Assembly: GCF_001280085.1 (NCBI RefSeq)
Contig: NZ_LGED01000001.1
Coordinates: 1-64,000 of the forward strand
Direction: 5' to 3'
DNA length: 64,000 bases
Source: Saccharothrix sp. NRRL B-16348
Lineage (GTDB): Bacteria > Actinomycetota > Actinomycetes > Mycobacteriales > Pseudonocardiaceae
How positions within the stretch are numbered: position 1 is the stretch's first letter; each line of letters begins with the position of its first letter. Made by a program: the position numbers and the translations under genes. The notes beneath the pieces were generated by a model. That model did no database searches, was not told the DNA's origin, and saw only the letters and a list, made by a program, of their open reading frames with translations. Of the stretch, positions 17,934-27,457 are shown piece by piece.

Positions 17934-19474
17934 CCGCCGATGACCGGCGGAGCGACCATGGTGCCGTCACCGAAGACGTCCTCGGTCTCCACCAGGTAGG
18001 ACGCGGCCTTGTGCTCCTTGTCCTCGTCTCCCTGGCCGCGCGCGCCGCCGGCGCCCATGCCGCCGGCGCCCATGCCGGCCGCGCCACCGCGGCCCGCCGC
18101 GCCCGCGCCACCGGGACCACCGGCGCCGCCGGGGCCGAAACCGCCCGCGCCGGACCGACCGGCCTCGCCGAGCGTGCCCGCGCTGCCGCCGGGACCGAAG
18201 CCGCCCATGCCGCCTCGACCGGCCGCGGCCATGCCACCGGGACCGCCGGGACCGCCGCCGGGCATGCGGCCCATGCCGCCACCGCCGGGCCCGCGGTTGC
18301 CGCCGCCGCCACCGGGCCCGTTCGGGTTGGGACGTCCGTTGGGGGGCATCGGGGGCCGGTTGTGGGGTCCGGGGCCGGGCGGGTAGATGCCGGGCGGGTA
18401 GGGACCGCCGCCGGGGCCGGGCAGGTGGTTGTTGCCACCGCCGCCCGGGCCGGGGAGGTTCGTGTTGCCACCGCCGCCGGGGGTCCAGCCGGACTGGTTG
18501 GTGTTGCCGCCACCGGTGCCGCCAGTGCCGGTCCCGCCACCGCCGGGCACGCCGAGGTCACCCATCCCGCTGCCGGTGCCGGTGCCCGTCCCCGTGCCGC
18601 TCGGCACGGTCTGCCGGCCACCGATCTGCCCCGTGCCGTTCTGGCCCGGGTCGCCGCCACCGCCACCGTCCATGGGCGGCGGCGCCGAGAAGGCGGGCAT
18701 CGTCGAGCCCGACTCCTGGAAGCTCGTGGACATGGTCGTCATGACCTCGGCCGCACGTTCGTGGGCCTGCTGCTTCTCCTCGAACTTCTGCTCGATCTGG
18801 TCGATCGTCGCGGCCCACTTGAACGGGTTGGGCTCGGCGAAGAACATCTTGTAGGCGTCGGCGGTGCTGAAGTCGACCGGCTCGGGCATCGCGTTCTTCG
18901 CCTGCTCGGCCGCCGTGCTCTGGGCGTACAGCTTGTTGCCGGTGAGCTGCGCGCCCTGCGCCGCGTTGCCTGACCAGGTGGCGACGTTGGTGAAGTAGCT
19001 CTGCGCCGACTCGGCCGCCGCACCCTGCCAGGCGCCCTTGCTGGCGGCCGTGGCACTGCTCAGGTTGGTCTGCAACTCGGCGAGCGTGTTGCCGAGCTTC
19101 GTCCAGGCCTCGCCCTGCTCGTTCGCCGTGCTGGGGGCCATGTTCGTGGTGACCATGTCCTTGAGGGCCTTGTGGTCGTAGCCCATGTAGTGGGAGCCGG
19201 GCGGCGACAGCGGCGGCCGGTAGTCCTCCACCACCTGCTGGAGGTCGCGCTCCTGCGTTTGCTGGTACTGCGCGGACTGCGCCCTGACCTGGATGTCCCG
19301 GACGAAGTCCATGAAAGAAGGGAAGAGGCCGGGGTTCTCCTGCTGAGAACGCGCGTACTCGGCCCGCAGCTGCTCCTCGTTCTGCCCGGCGTAGGTGACC
19401 TGAGTCGCCTGGCTGTTCGGCTGCTGCGAGTTGGACGGCGGCCCGTACGGCGGCTGCGAGTTCGGCGGCGTCAC
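17930..19474 (-). CDS. PPE-like/WXG-type secreted protein with Gly/Pro-rich tail
   Basis: A 514-residue protein starting at GTG 19474, with AGGGGAAG six bases upstream. The first 50 residues are Pro/Gln/Ser rich. A helical PPE-like region follows (about 95-260: HYMGYDHKALKDMV..., GAWQGAAAESAQSYF...), where W-x-G-x-A is the recognisable hairpin motif. A long Gly/Pro/Asn tail with repeated GGGGN and GFGPGG follows, ending in a conserved-looking acidic segment (YLVETEDVFGDG). It fits a type VII secretion substrate delivered by the adjacent EspG. The tail is low complexity and may vary between strains. Confidence 0.7.
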   Translation of the reverse strand: MTPPNSQPPYGPPSNSQQPNSQATQVTYAGQNEEQLRAEYARSQQENPGLFPSFMDFVRDIQVRAQSAQYQQTQERDLQQVVEDYRPPLSPPGSHYMGYDHKALKDMVTTNMAPSTANEQGEAWTKLGNTLAELQTNLSSATAASKGAWQGAAAESAQSYFTNVATWSGNAAQGAQLTGNKLYAQSTAAEQAKNAMPEPVDFSTADAYKMFFAEPNPFKWAATIDQIEQKFEEKQQAHERAAEVMTTMSTSFQESGSTMPAFSAPPPMDGGGGGDPGQNGTGQIGGRQTVPSGTGTGTGTGSGMGDLGVPGGGGTGTGGTGGGNTNQSGWTPGGGGNTNLPGPGGGGNNHLPGPGGGPYPPGIYPPGPGPHNRPPMPPNGRPNPNGPGGGGGNRGPGGGGMGRMPGGGPGGPGGMAAAGRGGMGGFGPGGSAGTLGEAGRSGAGGFGPGGAGGPGGAGAAGRGGAAGMGAGGMGAGGARGQGDEDKEHKAASYLVETEDVFGDGTMVAPPVIGG

Positions 19475-19493
19475 GACGTTCTTCCCCTCTGGG

Positions 19494-20039
19494 TTACTTC
19501 GGCAGCTTCGGTTCGATGGCGGTGGCGACTGCGGTGGCGGCGGCGCAGGCTTCGTCCAACGACGCGTTCGCGGAACCCGCGACATCTACCCTCGAGGTGG
19601 GAGTGGCCTCCACCGCGATCAGACAGGAAGTCTGCGTGGTCGACTGCTTGACCATCTTGGCCTTGCGCGAGCCGATGGTGATGTCCGACTGCTGACCGCC
19701 CGGCACGACGTCGTCCAAGCCGAGATCAGGGTGGCCCTTCACCGCGACAGATGCCGTGGTGGAGACGCTGGCACCACACGTCTCGCCGATCACAACTTCG
19801 ATGTCGGTGAGGTTCAGCTGCGGGGCGATGGAGTTCAACACTTCGCACTCGTCGAAGTCGGCGAGCGAATCCCCACTGCCCGACGGCTTGGTGCTCGTGG
19901 TCGGCGAGGCTTGATCGGTGGTGGTCGACGTGGTGGTCCCAGCCGACGCGTCACCTGGCTCCTTGGTGGAGCACCCGGCGGCGATCGTGCCCAGCACGAC
20001 CATCGTCAGGACGACGCGAGCCGGCAATCCCTTGATCAA
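19494..20039 (-). CDS. DUF3558-type lipoprotein of the ESX cassette
   Basis: A 181-residue protein starting at TTG 20039 with GGTGGAG just upstream. It has a lipoprotein signal peptide (VVLTMVVLGTIAAGC), a Thr/Ser-rich linker, and a domain with three conserved Cys (FDECEVLNSIA..., GETCGASV, TSCLIAVE). DUF3558 lipoproteins are common next to EspG/PPE genes in Pseudonocardiales. It lies 20 bases before the PPE-like start, so it is cotranscribed. Role unknown, presumably surface exposed. Confidence 0.7.
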   Translation of the reverse strand: MIKGLPARVVLTMVVLGTIAAGCSTKEPGDASAGTTTSTTTDQASPTTSTKPSGSGDSLADFDECEVLNSIAPQLNLTDIEVVIGETCGASVSTTASVAVKGHPDLGLDDVVPGGQQSDITIGSRKAKMVKQSTTQTSCLIAVEATPTSRVDVAGSANASLDEACAAATAVATAIEPKLPK

Positions 20040-20050
20040 CTGTCTCCACC

Positions 20051-20452
20051 TCAGTAGCGGTTGTAGGTGCCTGCGTTCGAGCTATCGACCTCGCGGTAGT
20101 TCTCGATCGCCTTCTGCAGCGCCAAGCGGGCCTCTTCCAACGCGACCCTCAACTGCTCGACCGCCGGGACTATGCCAGCCGTCCCGGCACCGCCTTCGAC
20201 GCTCTCCTGGTTGTAGCGCGCCATGGCCGTGCCATCCGGACTGGTGCCCAGCTTCGTCTCCTGACGGAGGATCTGCAGGGCGACGTCCATCTTCTGTAGG
20301 TCCTGCTGGGCACTTGCGATGGCCTTCAGGTAGGCCTCGGCGCCTTCCTGGCTGATGGCGAACGAGCCCGACTCGGCGGCCTGCTTCAGCCCCACCATGC
20401 TGGCCGTCATAGCTTGCATGGACTGTGCGCTCAACGCACCTTCCGCCGCCAC
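20051..20452 (-). CDS. small helical PE/WXG100-like protein, first gene of the ESX cassette
   Basis: A 133-residue helical protein starting at GTG 20452, chosen because AGGGGG lies six bases upstream; a TTG at 20482 lacks a ribosome site. The sequence is two long amphipathic helices (GLKQAAESGSFAISQEGAEAY... and VPAVEQLRVALEEARLALQKAI), as in PE or Esx partners. No W-x-G is seen. It probably pairs with the PPE-like protein three genes on. Assignment is by position and helical pattern only. Confidence 0.6.
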   Translation of the reverse strand: MAAEGALSAQSMQAMTASMVGLKQAAESGSFAISQEGAEAYLKAIASAQQDLQKMDVALQILRQETKLGTSPDGTAMARYNQESVEGGAGTAGIVPAVEQLRVALEEARLALQKAIENYREVDSSNAGTYNRY

Positions 20453-20568
20453 GGTTACCCCCTGCGAGTCTGCCGATCCCAACGGTCACGGTACCCCCGA
20501 ACGGAGGACCGTGTCTCGATTTTGACGGCAGGGGCGAGCCCTCGGTTCCCCCGTCACCCGAACGCGCG

Positions 20569-20599
20569 GAAGCCCTCCCACTGCTGGTGGGAGGGCTTC
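20569..20599. terminator. strong hairpin between pstB and the ESX cassette
   Basis: GAAGCCCTCCCAC and GTGGGAGGGCTTC form a perfect 13-bp stem with loop TGCTG. It lies 18 bases after the pstB stop and ends pst operon transcripts before they run into the ESX cassette. Confidence 0.8.
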
Positions 20600-20616
20600 A
20601 CGGACAAGCAGGTCGA

Positions 20617-21393
20617 TCAGCCGAAACGGCCGGAGATGTAGTCTTCCGTGGCCTTCTGGCTCGGGTTGGAGAAGATCTTCTCCGTGTCGTCCACCTCGAT
20701 CAGCCGACCCGGCTGGCCGACACCCAGCAGGTTGAAGAACGCGGTCTGGTCGCTGACCCGCGCCGCCTGCTGCATGTTGTGGGTCACGATGACGATCGTG
20801 TACTCCTTCTTCAACTCCGTGATCAGGTCCTCGATCGCGAGAGTGGAGATGGGGTCCAGCGCCGAGCACGGCTCGTCCATCAGCAGCACGTCGGGCTGCA
20901 CGGCGATCGCCCGCGCGATGCACAGCCGCTGCTGCTGACCACCGGACAGGCCGCCGCCGGGCCGGTCGAGGCGGTCCTTGACCTCGTTCCACAGGTTGGC
21001 CCCGCGCAACGACCGCTCGGCCACCTCGTCGAGCTTCTTCTTGTTCCGCTCGCCGGCCAGCTTCAGGCCCGCCACCACGTTGTCCCGGATGGACATCGTG
21101 GGGAACGGGTTGGGGCGCTGGAACACCATGCCGATGGTCCGGCGCACCTGCACCGGGTCGACGGAGGACGCGTAGATGTCCTCGCCGTCCAGCAGCACGG
21201 TGCCCTCCACCCGGGCCCCGGGCGCCACCTCGTGCATGCGGTTCAACGACCGCAGCACGGTGGACTTCCCGCAACCGGACGGGCCGATGAACGCCGTCAC
21301 GTTCTTCGGCGGCACGGCGAGCGAAACCTCCTGCACGGCGTGGAACTTGCCGTAGTAGAGGTTCAGGTCTTTCACGTCGATGCGCTTGGCCAT
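20617..21393 (-). CDS. pstB: phosphate ABC transporter ATP-binding protein PstB
   Basis: A 258-residue ATPase that powers high-affinity phosphate import. Motifs in order: Walker [10 protein letters not shown] (about 38-46), Q-loop VFQRPNPFP, signature LSGGQQQR (about 150), Walker B VLLMDEP, switch HN. The [14 protein letters not shown] sequence and the [10 protein letters not shown] segment are typical of PstB. It is last in the pstSCAB operon, ten bases after pstA. Confidence 0.95.
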   Translation of the reverse strand: MAKRIDVKDLNLYYGKFHAVQEVSLAVPPKNVTAFIGPSGCGKSTVLRSLNRMHEVAPGARVEGTVLLDGEDIYASSVDPVQVRRTIGMVFQRPNPFPTMSIRDNVVAGLKLAGERNKKKLDEVAERSLRGANLWNEVKDRLDRPGGGLSGGQQQRLCIARAIAVQPDVLLMDEPCSALDPISTLAIEDLITELKKEYTIVIVTHNMQQAARVSDQTAFFNLLGVGQPGRLIEVDDTEKIFSNPSQKATEDYISGRFG

Positions 21394-21403
21394 GACCGCC
21401 CGC

Positions 21404-22318
21404 TCACTTCGTCTTCGGAGCCAGCCACCGCGAGATCACGGTAGCCAGCAGGTTGAACAGCGTGATGATGATGACCAGGGTGATCGCCGCACCCCAGATC
21501 CGCTCGAAACCGGCCTGCGTCGGGTTGTTCCGCTCCGACGTCATGAGCAGCGGCAGCGACGCCATCGGGCCGTCGAACAGGTTGTAGTTGATGTACGGCG
21601 CGTACGCGGCCAGCACGAGCACCGGCGCGGTCTCGCCCATGACGCGGGCCAGCGCCAGCATGATGCCGGTGATGATGCCGGACAGCGCCGTGGGGATGAC
21701 GACCTTCACGATCGTCTTCCACTTGGGGATGCCGAGCGCGTAGGACGCCTCGCGCAGCTCGTCCGGCACGATCTTCAGCATTTCCTCGGTGGTCCGCACG
21801 ATCACCGGCACCATCAGCAGCACCAGCGCCAGCGACACCGCGAAACCGCTGCGACCGAAGCCGAAGTACGTGATCCACAGCGTGTAGATGAACAGCGCGG
21901 CCACGATGGACGGCACACCGGTCAGGATGTCGACCATGAACGTGGTGGCCTTGGACAGCTTGGACCGGCCGCCGTACTCCACCAGGTAGACGCCGACGAA
22001 CAGGCCGAGCGGCACGGACAGCAGGCCGCACACCAGGCCCTGCACCAACGTGCCGTAGATCGCGTGGTAGACACCGCCGCCGCTCTGGCGGCCCAGCAGG
22101 CCGGACAGCGACTTCTGCCACCAGTCGGCGTCGAGCACGACCGGGAACCCCCGCTGGATCACCACCCACAGCACCCAGATCAGCGGCACGATCGCGATGA
22201 GGAACGCCCCGTACACCAGCGCGGTGGCGATGCCGTTCTTGAGCTTGCGCGCGCCGCTGACGCTCTGGAACGTCGGCGGCGTGGCGAGGCGGTTCAGGTC
22301 CGCCGTGTCGGTCGTCAT
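21404..22318 (-). CDS. pstA: phosphate ABC transporter permease PstA
   Basis: A 304-residue inner-membrane permease with six predicted helices (first at about 27-50) and the EAA-loop motif [22 protein letters not shown] contacting PstB. ATG 22318 overlaps the pstC stop as ATGA, so translation is coupled; upstream in-frame codons lie inside pstC and are not the start. Works as a heterodimer with PstC. Confidence 0.94.
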   Translation of the reverse strand: MTTDTADLNRLATPPTFQSVSGARKLKNGIATALVYGAFLIAIVPLIWVLWVVIQRGFPVVLDADWWQKSLSGLLGRQSGGGVYHAIYGTLVQGLVCGLLSVPLGLFVGVYLVEYGGRSKLSKATTFMVDILTGVPSIVAALFIYTLWITYFGFGRSGFAVSLALVLLMVPVIVRTTEEMLKIVPDELREASYALGIPKWKTIVKVVIPTALSGIITGIMLALARVMGETAPVLVLAAYAPYINYNLFDGPMASLPLLMTSERNNPTQAGFERIWGAAITLVIIITLFNLLATVISRWLAPKTK

Positions 22319-23370
22319 TCGTACTCCTTGTGACCGGCGACGATGGACCGGGCGATGGCGTTGACGCCGAAGGTGAGCACGAACAGCACCAGGCCGGCGG
22401 CGATGTAGGCGCCCGCCGTGCGCGGGTCGTTGAACTCGGGCGCGGCCAGCGCGATCTTGGACGCGAACGTGGCGCCACCGTCGAACAGGCTCCACGCGAA
22501 CGCCGCGCCCGTGCCGCTGAGGATGATCGTCAACGCGATCGTCTCACCGAGGGCGCGGCCGAGGCCGAGCATCGAGGCGCTGACGTAACCGGCCTTGCCG
22601 AACGGCAGCACGGTGGTCCGCACGACCTCCCACTTGGTCGCGCCCAGCGCGATGGCGCCCTCGATGTGGGTGACCGGGGTGCGGTCGAACACCTCGCGGC
22701 TGACCGCGGTGATGATCGGCAGGACCATGACGGCCAGCACGATGCCGGCGGTGAAGATCGTGCCGCCGAGCTCGATGCTGACGTTGCCCTCGGCGAACAG
22801 CGGGAACCAGCCGAGGGTCGCGGTCAGCCACTCGCCGATCGGCGTGAGCACCGGGCCGAGCACGAGCAGCCCCCAGAGGCCGAAGATGATCGACGGCACG
22901 GCGGCCAGCAGGTCGATGACGTAGGCGAACGGCCGGGCGAGCCGGCGCGGCGCGTACTGGGTGAGGAACAGGGCGATGCCCAGTGCGATCGGCATCGCGA
23001 TGATCAGCGCGAACGCGGACGACACCACGGTGACCAGGAGCAGGTCGAAGATGCCGTAGCGCATGTTGTTGACGTCGCTGGTCGACCACTCGCGGCTGGT
23101 CAGGAAGTTGACCTTGTCGAGCCCGAGTGACGGGATGGCCTGGAGCAGCAGGAAGATGCCGATCGCCGCGATCAGGACCACGATGAAGAGGCCCGAGCCG
23201 GTGGCCAGGCCGGCGAAGATCCGGTCACCCGGCCGGACGACAGTCTTCCGATCGGCTTCCGTGGTCGGGGGAATCGGAGCCTCCGAGTCGGGTCGAGCAG
23301 CCGGAACGCCCGCACGGGCACCGGTCGAACCGGTGCCCGAGGGGCGGGGGGCCACTGTGCGGTCGTTCAT
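22315..23370 (-). CDS. pstC: phosphate ABC transporter permease PstC
   Basis: A 351-residue permease. The first 45 residues are a Pro/Arg-rich cytosolic extension; six membrane helices follow, beginning with [39 protein letters not shown] is the EAA loop that docks on PstB. It lies 34 bases after pstS, with a four-base overlap to pstA. Confidence 0.94.
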   Translation of the reverse strand: MNDRTVAPRPSGTGSTGARAGVPAARPDSEAPIPPTTEADRKTVVRPGDRIFAGLATGSGLFIVVLIAAIGIFLLLQAIPSLGLDKVNFLTSREWSTSDVNNMRYGIFDLLLVTVVSSAFALIIAMPIALGIALFLTQYAPRRLARPFAYVIDLLAAVPSIIFGLWGLLVLGPVLTPIGEWLTATLGWFPLFAEGNVSIELGGTIFTAGIVLAVMVLPIITAVSREVFDRTPVTHIEGAIALGATKWEVVRTTVLPFGKAGYVSASMLGLGRALGETIALTIILSGTGAAFAWSLFDGGATFASKIALAAPEFNDPRTAGAYIAAGLVLFVLTFGVNAIARSIVAGHKEYE

Positions 23371-23404
23371 CGCAATGGTGTTCCCGGGAAGTGTGCCGGC
23401 CTGG

Positions 23405-24529
23405 TCAGGCGATGGCCTTGATGGCGGTCAGCAGCTTCTCCTGGAAGGCCTTCGGCAGCGGAGCGTAGCCCGCGTCCGCCAGACCGTCCTGGCCAGTCGT
23501 GGCCGCGACCGTGAGGAACGCCTTGACGGCCTTCGCGGTGTCGGCATCGTAGCCGGCCGAGCAGACGATCTCGTAGGTCGCCAGCAGCAGCGGGTAGGCG
23601 CCCGCGGTGGTGGAGCCGTAGATCGAGTCCAGGTCGAGGACCAGGTCGTTGCCCGTGCCCTTGATCTTGGCGCCGTCGATGGCCTTGCCCACGGTCTCGT
23701 TGGTCAGCTCGACCGGGCCGGAGCCGTTGTCGATCTTGGCGACGGACAGCTTGTTGTCCTGCGCGAACGACAGCTCGACGTAGGTGATGGCGCCGTCGAT
23801 CGAGCCCGCGGCCTGCGCGACACCGGCGGACTTCTCCTTGGCCTCGCCGACACCGCCCTTGAACTGCTTGCCCTCACCCTGGGTCCACGCGCCCTTCGAG
23901 GCGGCGGTCAGGTACTTCTGGAAGTTGTCCGTGGTGCCGGACTCGTCCGAGCGGTAGACGACCTTGATGTCCTTGTCCGGCAGGGACGCGCCGCTGTTCA
24001 GAGCCGCGATGGCCGGGTCGTTCCACTTCTTGATGCCACCGTTGAAGATCTTGGCGGCGACCTCGCCGCTCAGCACCAGGTTGGTCACGCCCTCCAGCTT
24101 GTAGCCCAGCGCGACGGGGCCGAAGACCAGCGGCAGGTTCCACGCCGGGTTGCCCTTGCAGCGCTCGGCCGCCGCGGCGACCTCGCCCTTGCTCTCGGAC
24201 AGCGGCGAGTCGGACCCGCCGAAGTCGACCTGGCCCGCGTTGAACTGCTTGACGCCCGCACCGGAGCCGGTGGCGTTGTACGCGAGGTCAGAGCCGGCGC
24301 ACTTCGCCTGGTACGCCTGGATGAACGTGGCGATCGCGTTCTGCTGAGCCGAGGAGCCCTCCGCGCTCAGCTTCGACTTGCCACCGCACTCGACCGGGAC
24401 GGAGGAGTCGCCGGCCGCGGACGTCGAACCGCCGGTGCCGGGGGCGTTGTTGTCGCTGCCACACGCGGTGAGCAGAAGCGCACCGGCCGCGATCAGGCCG
24501 AGTACGGCGCCGTGTCGCTTGGTCTTCAC
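23405..24529 (-). CDS. pstS: phosphate-binding lipoprotein PstS
   Basis: A 374-residue periplasmic-type binding lipoprotein. The signal sequence ends at lipobox LLTAC (Cys about 23). The phosphate-binding signatures are present: [39 protein letters not shown] and [16 protein letters not shown]. It captures phosphate and hands it to PstCA. First gene of pstSCAB, with a PHO box about 100 bases upstream, so it should be induced under phosphate starvation. Confidence 0.95.
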   Translation of the reverse strand: MKTKRHGAVLGLIAAGALLLTACGSDNNAPGTGGSTSAAGDSSVPVECGGKSKLSAEGSSAQQNAIATFIQAYQAKCAGSDLAYNATGSGAGVKQFNAGQVDFGGSDSPLSESKGEVAAAAERCKGNPAWNLPLVFGPVALGYKLEGVTNLVLSGEVAAKIFNGGIKKWNDPAIAALNSGASLPDKDIKVVYRSDESGTTDNFQKYLTAASKGAWTQGEGKQFKGGVGEAKEKSAGVAQAAGSIDGAITYVELSFAQDNKLSVAKIDNGSGPVELTNETVGKAIDGAKIKGTGNDLVLDLDSIYGSTTAGAYPLLLATYEIVCSAGYDADTAKAVKAFLTVAATTGQDGLADAGYAPLPKAFQEKLLTAIKAIA

Positions 24530-24625
24530 CTGGGAGTCCTCCAGCTACGGAAGCGGATTTCGCGGCGAAGCTCCGCCGCTCGACACGGACGGTAGGTAGC
24601 GAGGGTGGACAGGTGCCCAGGAGAA

Positions 24626-24643
24626 GGTGAACGACGGGTGAAC
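24626..24643 (-). promoter_or_regulatory. PHO box upstream of pstS
   Basis: On the minus strand GTTCACC occurs at 24643-24637 and 24632-24626, direct repeats 11 bp apart (GTTCACCCGTC GTTCACC). This is the PhoP-binding core known from Streptomyces pho promoters, about 100 bases before the pstS start. Confidence 0.8.
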
Positions 24644-24723
24644 ACCACACGGGAAGTGACGGAGTACACCGCCTTTTGGGTGTCCCGTGACCTGCACGTT
24701 TGCATGGCGTGATGGGTTTGTCA

Positions 24724-25602
24724 CTACCGGGCGTATTGGACGTCCGCGTCCCAGCGGGTGAAGCCCAACCGGTTGTACACGGCCAACGCCGCCGCGTTGT
24801 CTGACTCGACGTACAGCATCACGTCGGTGAGCCCGGCGTCGCGCAGGTGCGCCAGACCGGCCAGGGTGATCGCCTTGCCGAGGCCGCCGCCCTGCGCGTC
24901 CGGGTCGACGCCGACCACGTACACCTCGCCTAGTTCGGCGGTGTGCGCCTTGGTCCAGTGGAAGCCGAGCAGCCGCCCGTCGTCGTCGACCGCGAGGAGG
25001 AAGCCGGCCGGGTCGAACCACGGCTGCTCTTCCTTCTGCCGCACGTCCTCGATGCTCATCGCGCTCTGCTCGGGGTGCCACGCGAACGCCCGGTGGTTGA
25101 CGTAGACCACGGCGGCCTCGTCCCGGCCGGGCACGAAGGAGCGCAGCGTGACGCCGGCAGGCAGCACGGGCTCGGGCAGGTCGGCGTCCAGCGGGCGGCG
25201 CAGGCGCAGCAGCTCGCGGACCTTGCGGTAGCCGAGCTTGGCGGCGAGCGCTTCCGCGCCGGGGTGGCCGCCGTGCGACCAGATCCGCAGGGGCTTGGCG
25301 CGGTCGGCCACGGCTTCGACGAGCGCCGTGCCGTGCCCGCGGCGCCGGTGCCCGGGGTGGACGGCCAGCTCGGCGACCTCGTTGCCGTCGGAGTCGCCGA
25401 AGACGTCCAAGTGCAGGTAGCCGACCAGCTCGTCGGCATCACGGGCCAGCAGGTGACGGCTGCCGCGCGCGTCGGGACGAAGGCGCAGGATCACGGCTTC
25501 GCCGACGGGGGCGACGCCGTCGGCGGCTTCGGCAGCCCCGAGCAGACCGGACACCTCGCCGGCCTGCTCGGGGGACAACACCTCGAACCAGGTCAATTCC
25601 AC
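24724..25602 (-). CDS. mshD: mycothiol synthase MshD
   Basis: A 292-residue protein of two tandem GNAT acetyltransferase domains. The first has VAELAVHPGHRRRGHGTAL (about 75-93); the second, catalytic one has VYVVGVDPDAQGGGLGKAI (about 226-244), the acetyl-CoA pyrophosphate loop. MshD acetylates Cys-GlcN-Ins to finish mycothiol, the actinobacterial low-molecular-weight thiol. Length and both loops match the family. The gene lies between glnR and pstS as in M. tuberculosis (Rv0819), with a dispersed repeat between it and glnR. Confidence 0.93.
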   Translation of the reverse strand: MELTWFEVLSPEQAGEVSGLLGAAEAADGVAPVGEAVILRLRPDARGSRHLLARDADELVGYLHLDVFGDSDGNEVAELAVHPGHRRRGHGTALVEAVADRAKPLRIWSHGGHPGAEALAAKLGYRKVRELLRLRRPLDADLPEPVLPAGVTLRSFVPGRDEAAVVYVNHRAFAWHPEQSAMSIEDVRQKEEQPWFDPAGFLLAVDDDGRLLGFHWTKAHTAELGEVYVVGVDPDAQGGGLGKAITLAGLAHLRDAGLTDVMLYVESDNAAALAVYNRLGFTRWDADVQYAR

Positions 25603-25627
25603 GCGGGAAAACCTACTCGACTGCCCC

Positions 25628-25749
25628 GCGAGGTCGCGTCGGTCGTTCGCGACTCATTTTCCGGCGATCACGCTTGTCGATCGTCGGAAAATCAGGCGCG
25701 AGCGGCCGACTTCGAGGCGACCTCGCCACCGTCTGCGGAGCAGCGGCGA
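25628..25749 (-). repeat. near-palindromic dispersed repeat, copy A (after glnR)
   Basis: About 122 bp directly after the glnR stop. Read on the minus strand it starts with GCCGCTGCTCCGCAG, then two long arms that pair with each other (GTCGGCCGCTCGCGCCTGAT and its near reverse complement), ending GCGACCTCGC. Copies B (31463-31590) and C (35933-36050) match over nearly the full length. It may act as a terminator; it may be mobile. Confidence 0.85.
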
Positions 25750-26505
25750 TCAAGCACGGTAGATGAGCTCGGCTTCGTCGATCGTCGTCTCGGGCGCGTC
25801 GATCGCGTGGTCCACGCGACGGGTGCTGCCCGGGCGCGGGGGGCGCACGAACTTGTAGCCCACGTTGCGCACGGTGCCGATGAGGGACTCGTGCTCGGGG
25901 CCCAGCTTGGCGCGCAGGCGCCGGACGTGCACGTCCACCGTCCGCGTGCCGCCGAAGAAGTCGTAGCCCCAGACCTCCTGCAGCAGCTGCGCGCGGGTGA
26001 ACACGCGGCCCGCGTGCTGCGCCAGGTACTTGAGGAGCTCGAACTCCTTGTAGGTGAGGTCGAGCGGACGGCCGCGCAGGCGGGCCGTGTAGGTGGCCTC
26101 GTCGATGACCAGCTCGCCGAGCTGGATCGAGCCGTCGCCGCCGGGCTGCGTGGTGCCGCGCCGGGAGCGCACCAGGCGCAGGCGGGCGTCGACCTCGGCC
26201 GGGCCGGAGGTCGGGAGCAGGATCTCGTCCACGCTCCAGTCGGAGTTGACCGCGACCAGGCCGCCCTCGGTGACGACCGCCACCACGGGCACGTCCACGC
26301 CGCTGGAGTCGAGCAGCCGGCACAGGCTGCGCGCGGCGACCAGGTCCGTCCTGGCGTCGACCAGGACGATGTCGTGCGGACCGGCTTCCAGCAGCGCCGA
26401 GACCTCCGGGCGCAGCGGCCGCACCTCGTGCGGGAGGAGCGACAGCGCGGGGAGAACCGCCTCGGGGTCGGCGTCGGTGGTCAGCAGCAACACATCGATA
26501 CTCAT
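25750..26505 (-). CDS. glnR: nitrogen regulator GlnR (OmpR-type response regulator)
   Basis: A 251-residue orphan OmpR-family regulator. The receiver-like domain (1-115) has the GlnR-typical [11 protein letters not shown] at the usual phosphorylation site. The winged-helix domain (about 135-225) contains [20 protein letters not shown] and [15 protein letters not shown]. GlnR controls nitrogen assimilation (glnA, amt, nir) in actinomycetes. ATG 26505 has GAGAGGG upstream; longer in-frame options run into the divergent promoter. A possible GlnR-type site lies in that intergenic region. Confidence 0.88.
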   Translation of the reverse strand: MSIDVLLLTTDADPEAVLPALSLLPHEVRPLRPEVSALLEAGPHDIVLVDARTDLVAARSLCRLLDSSGVDVPVVAVVTEGGLVAVNSDWSVDEILLPTSGPAEVDARLRLVRSRRGTTQPGGDGSIQLGELVIDEATYTARLRGRPLDLTYKEFELLKYLAQHAGRVFTRAQLLQEVWGYDFFGGTRTVDVHVRRLRAKLGPEHESLIGTVRNVGYKFVRPPRPGSTRRVDHAIDAPETTIDEAELIYRA

Positions 26506-26671
26506 CGCGGCGCCCTCTCGTTCGGCCGGTGCTTGGTCACCGACCAGGCACAGGCGAAGTACGGTGACCGGGCCCCGTTGCCTGCGGATGACGGAGACAA
26601 TACCGGTGCACACCACGAAAGACCCAGGTCAGCAGGTCAGAGTCACAGTTGTTTCCACAAGCGTCACGCCT

Positions 26672-26687
26672 GTTACATCCATGTCAC
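26672..26687 (-). promoter_or_regulatory. possible GlnR-type binding site
   Basis: On the minus strand GTGAC-ATGGAT-GTAAC has the a-box/6-base/b-box layout of actinomycete GlnR sites (GTnAC-n6-GAAAC), with one mismatch in the second box. It lies between divergent glnR and the hydrolase and overlaps the latter's start. Short and degenerate, so tentative. Confidence 0.3.
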
Positions 26688-27457
26688 ATGACGCTGTCCA
26701 TCTGCACGGTGTGCATGTGAGATCAACACCGTCCGTGACGGATCTCGCATTCGTGGTGGGTCACGGCTTCACGAATCACGTTCGCAAACCGTTCGTGTCA
26801 CGCGTGTTGCACCGGTTCGCACGGCACGGCGGGGTCGTCGCGCTGGACTTCCGGGGCCACGGTCGCTCCGGTGGGCGGTCCACCGTCGGCGGTGACGAAA
26901 TCCACGACCTCGCGGCCGGTGTCGCCCTCGCCCGCGATCTCGGGTACCGACGGGTGGTGACCGTCGGCTTCTCCATGGGCGCGTCCATCGCGCTGCGCCA
27001 CGCAGGCCTGCACGACGACCGGCCGGACGCCGTGGCGGCGGTCAGCGCGCCGTCGCGCTGGTGGGTCCGCGACACGGTGGCCATGCGCCGCGTGCACTGG
27101 CTGCTGGAGCAGCCCCACGGCAGGCTCGCCGCCCGCGCGCTCGGCGTGCGCCTCGGCCCGCCGTGGCTGACCACGCCGGAAAGCCCGCTGGAAGTCGTGC
27201 ACCGCATCACCCCGACCCCACTGCTCATCGTGCACGGTGAGCAGGACCACTACTTCGGCACCGGGCACGCCGTCGCGCTGCACCGGGCCGCGGGCGGTGG
27301 CGCCGAGCTGTGGCTGGAGCCCGGCGTGCGGCACGCCGAGTCGTCGATGACGCCCGCTCTGGTAGACCGGATCGCGACCTGGCTGGACGAACGCACCACG
27401 CCGCTGGACGAGCACACCCCGCAGCACCACCCGGACCGGACAAAGGGCAGGCGATGA
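26681..27457 (+). CDS. alpha/beta hydrolase
   Basis: About 258 residues from ATG 26681, the first ATG giving a complete fold; no Shine-Dalgarno is visible, so it may be leaderless. The hydrolase core is clear: VVGHGFTNH (oxyanion region), LDFRGHGRS, nucleophile elbow GFSMGAS (Ser about 108), LIVHGEQDHYF with the acid, and a C-terminal HAES His. Substrate unknown. It overlaps the DUF2993 gene by four bases (ATGA), heading a three-gene operon with that gene and a thioredoxin. Confidence 0.75.
   Translation: MSHDAVHLHGVHVRSTPSVTDLAFVVGHGFTNHVRKPFVSRVLHRFARHGGVVALDFRGHGRSGGRSTVGGDEIHDLAAGVALARDLGYRRVVTVGFSMGASIALRHAGLHDDRPDAVAAVSAPSRWWVRDTVAMRRVHWLLEQPHGRLAARALGVRLGPPWLTTPESPLEVVHRITPTPLLIVHGEQDHYFGTGHAVALHRAAGGGAELWLEPGVRHAESSMTPALVDRIATWLDERTTPLDEHTPQHHPDRTKGRR

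Noticed and set aside
23063..24595. 510-codon plus-strand frame
   Set aside because: Antisense to pstS and pstC.
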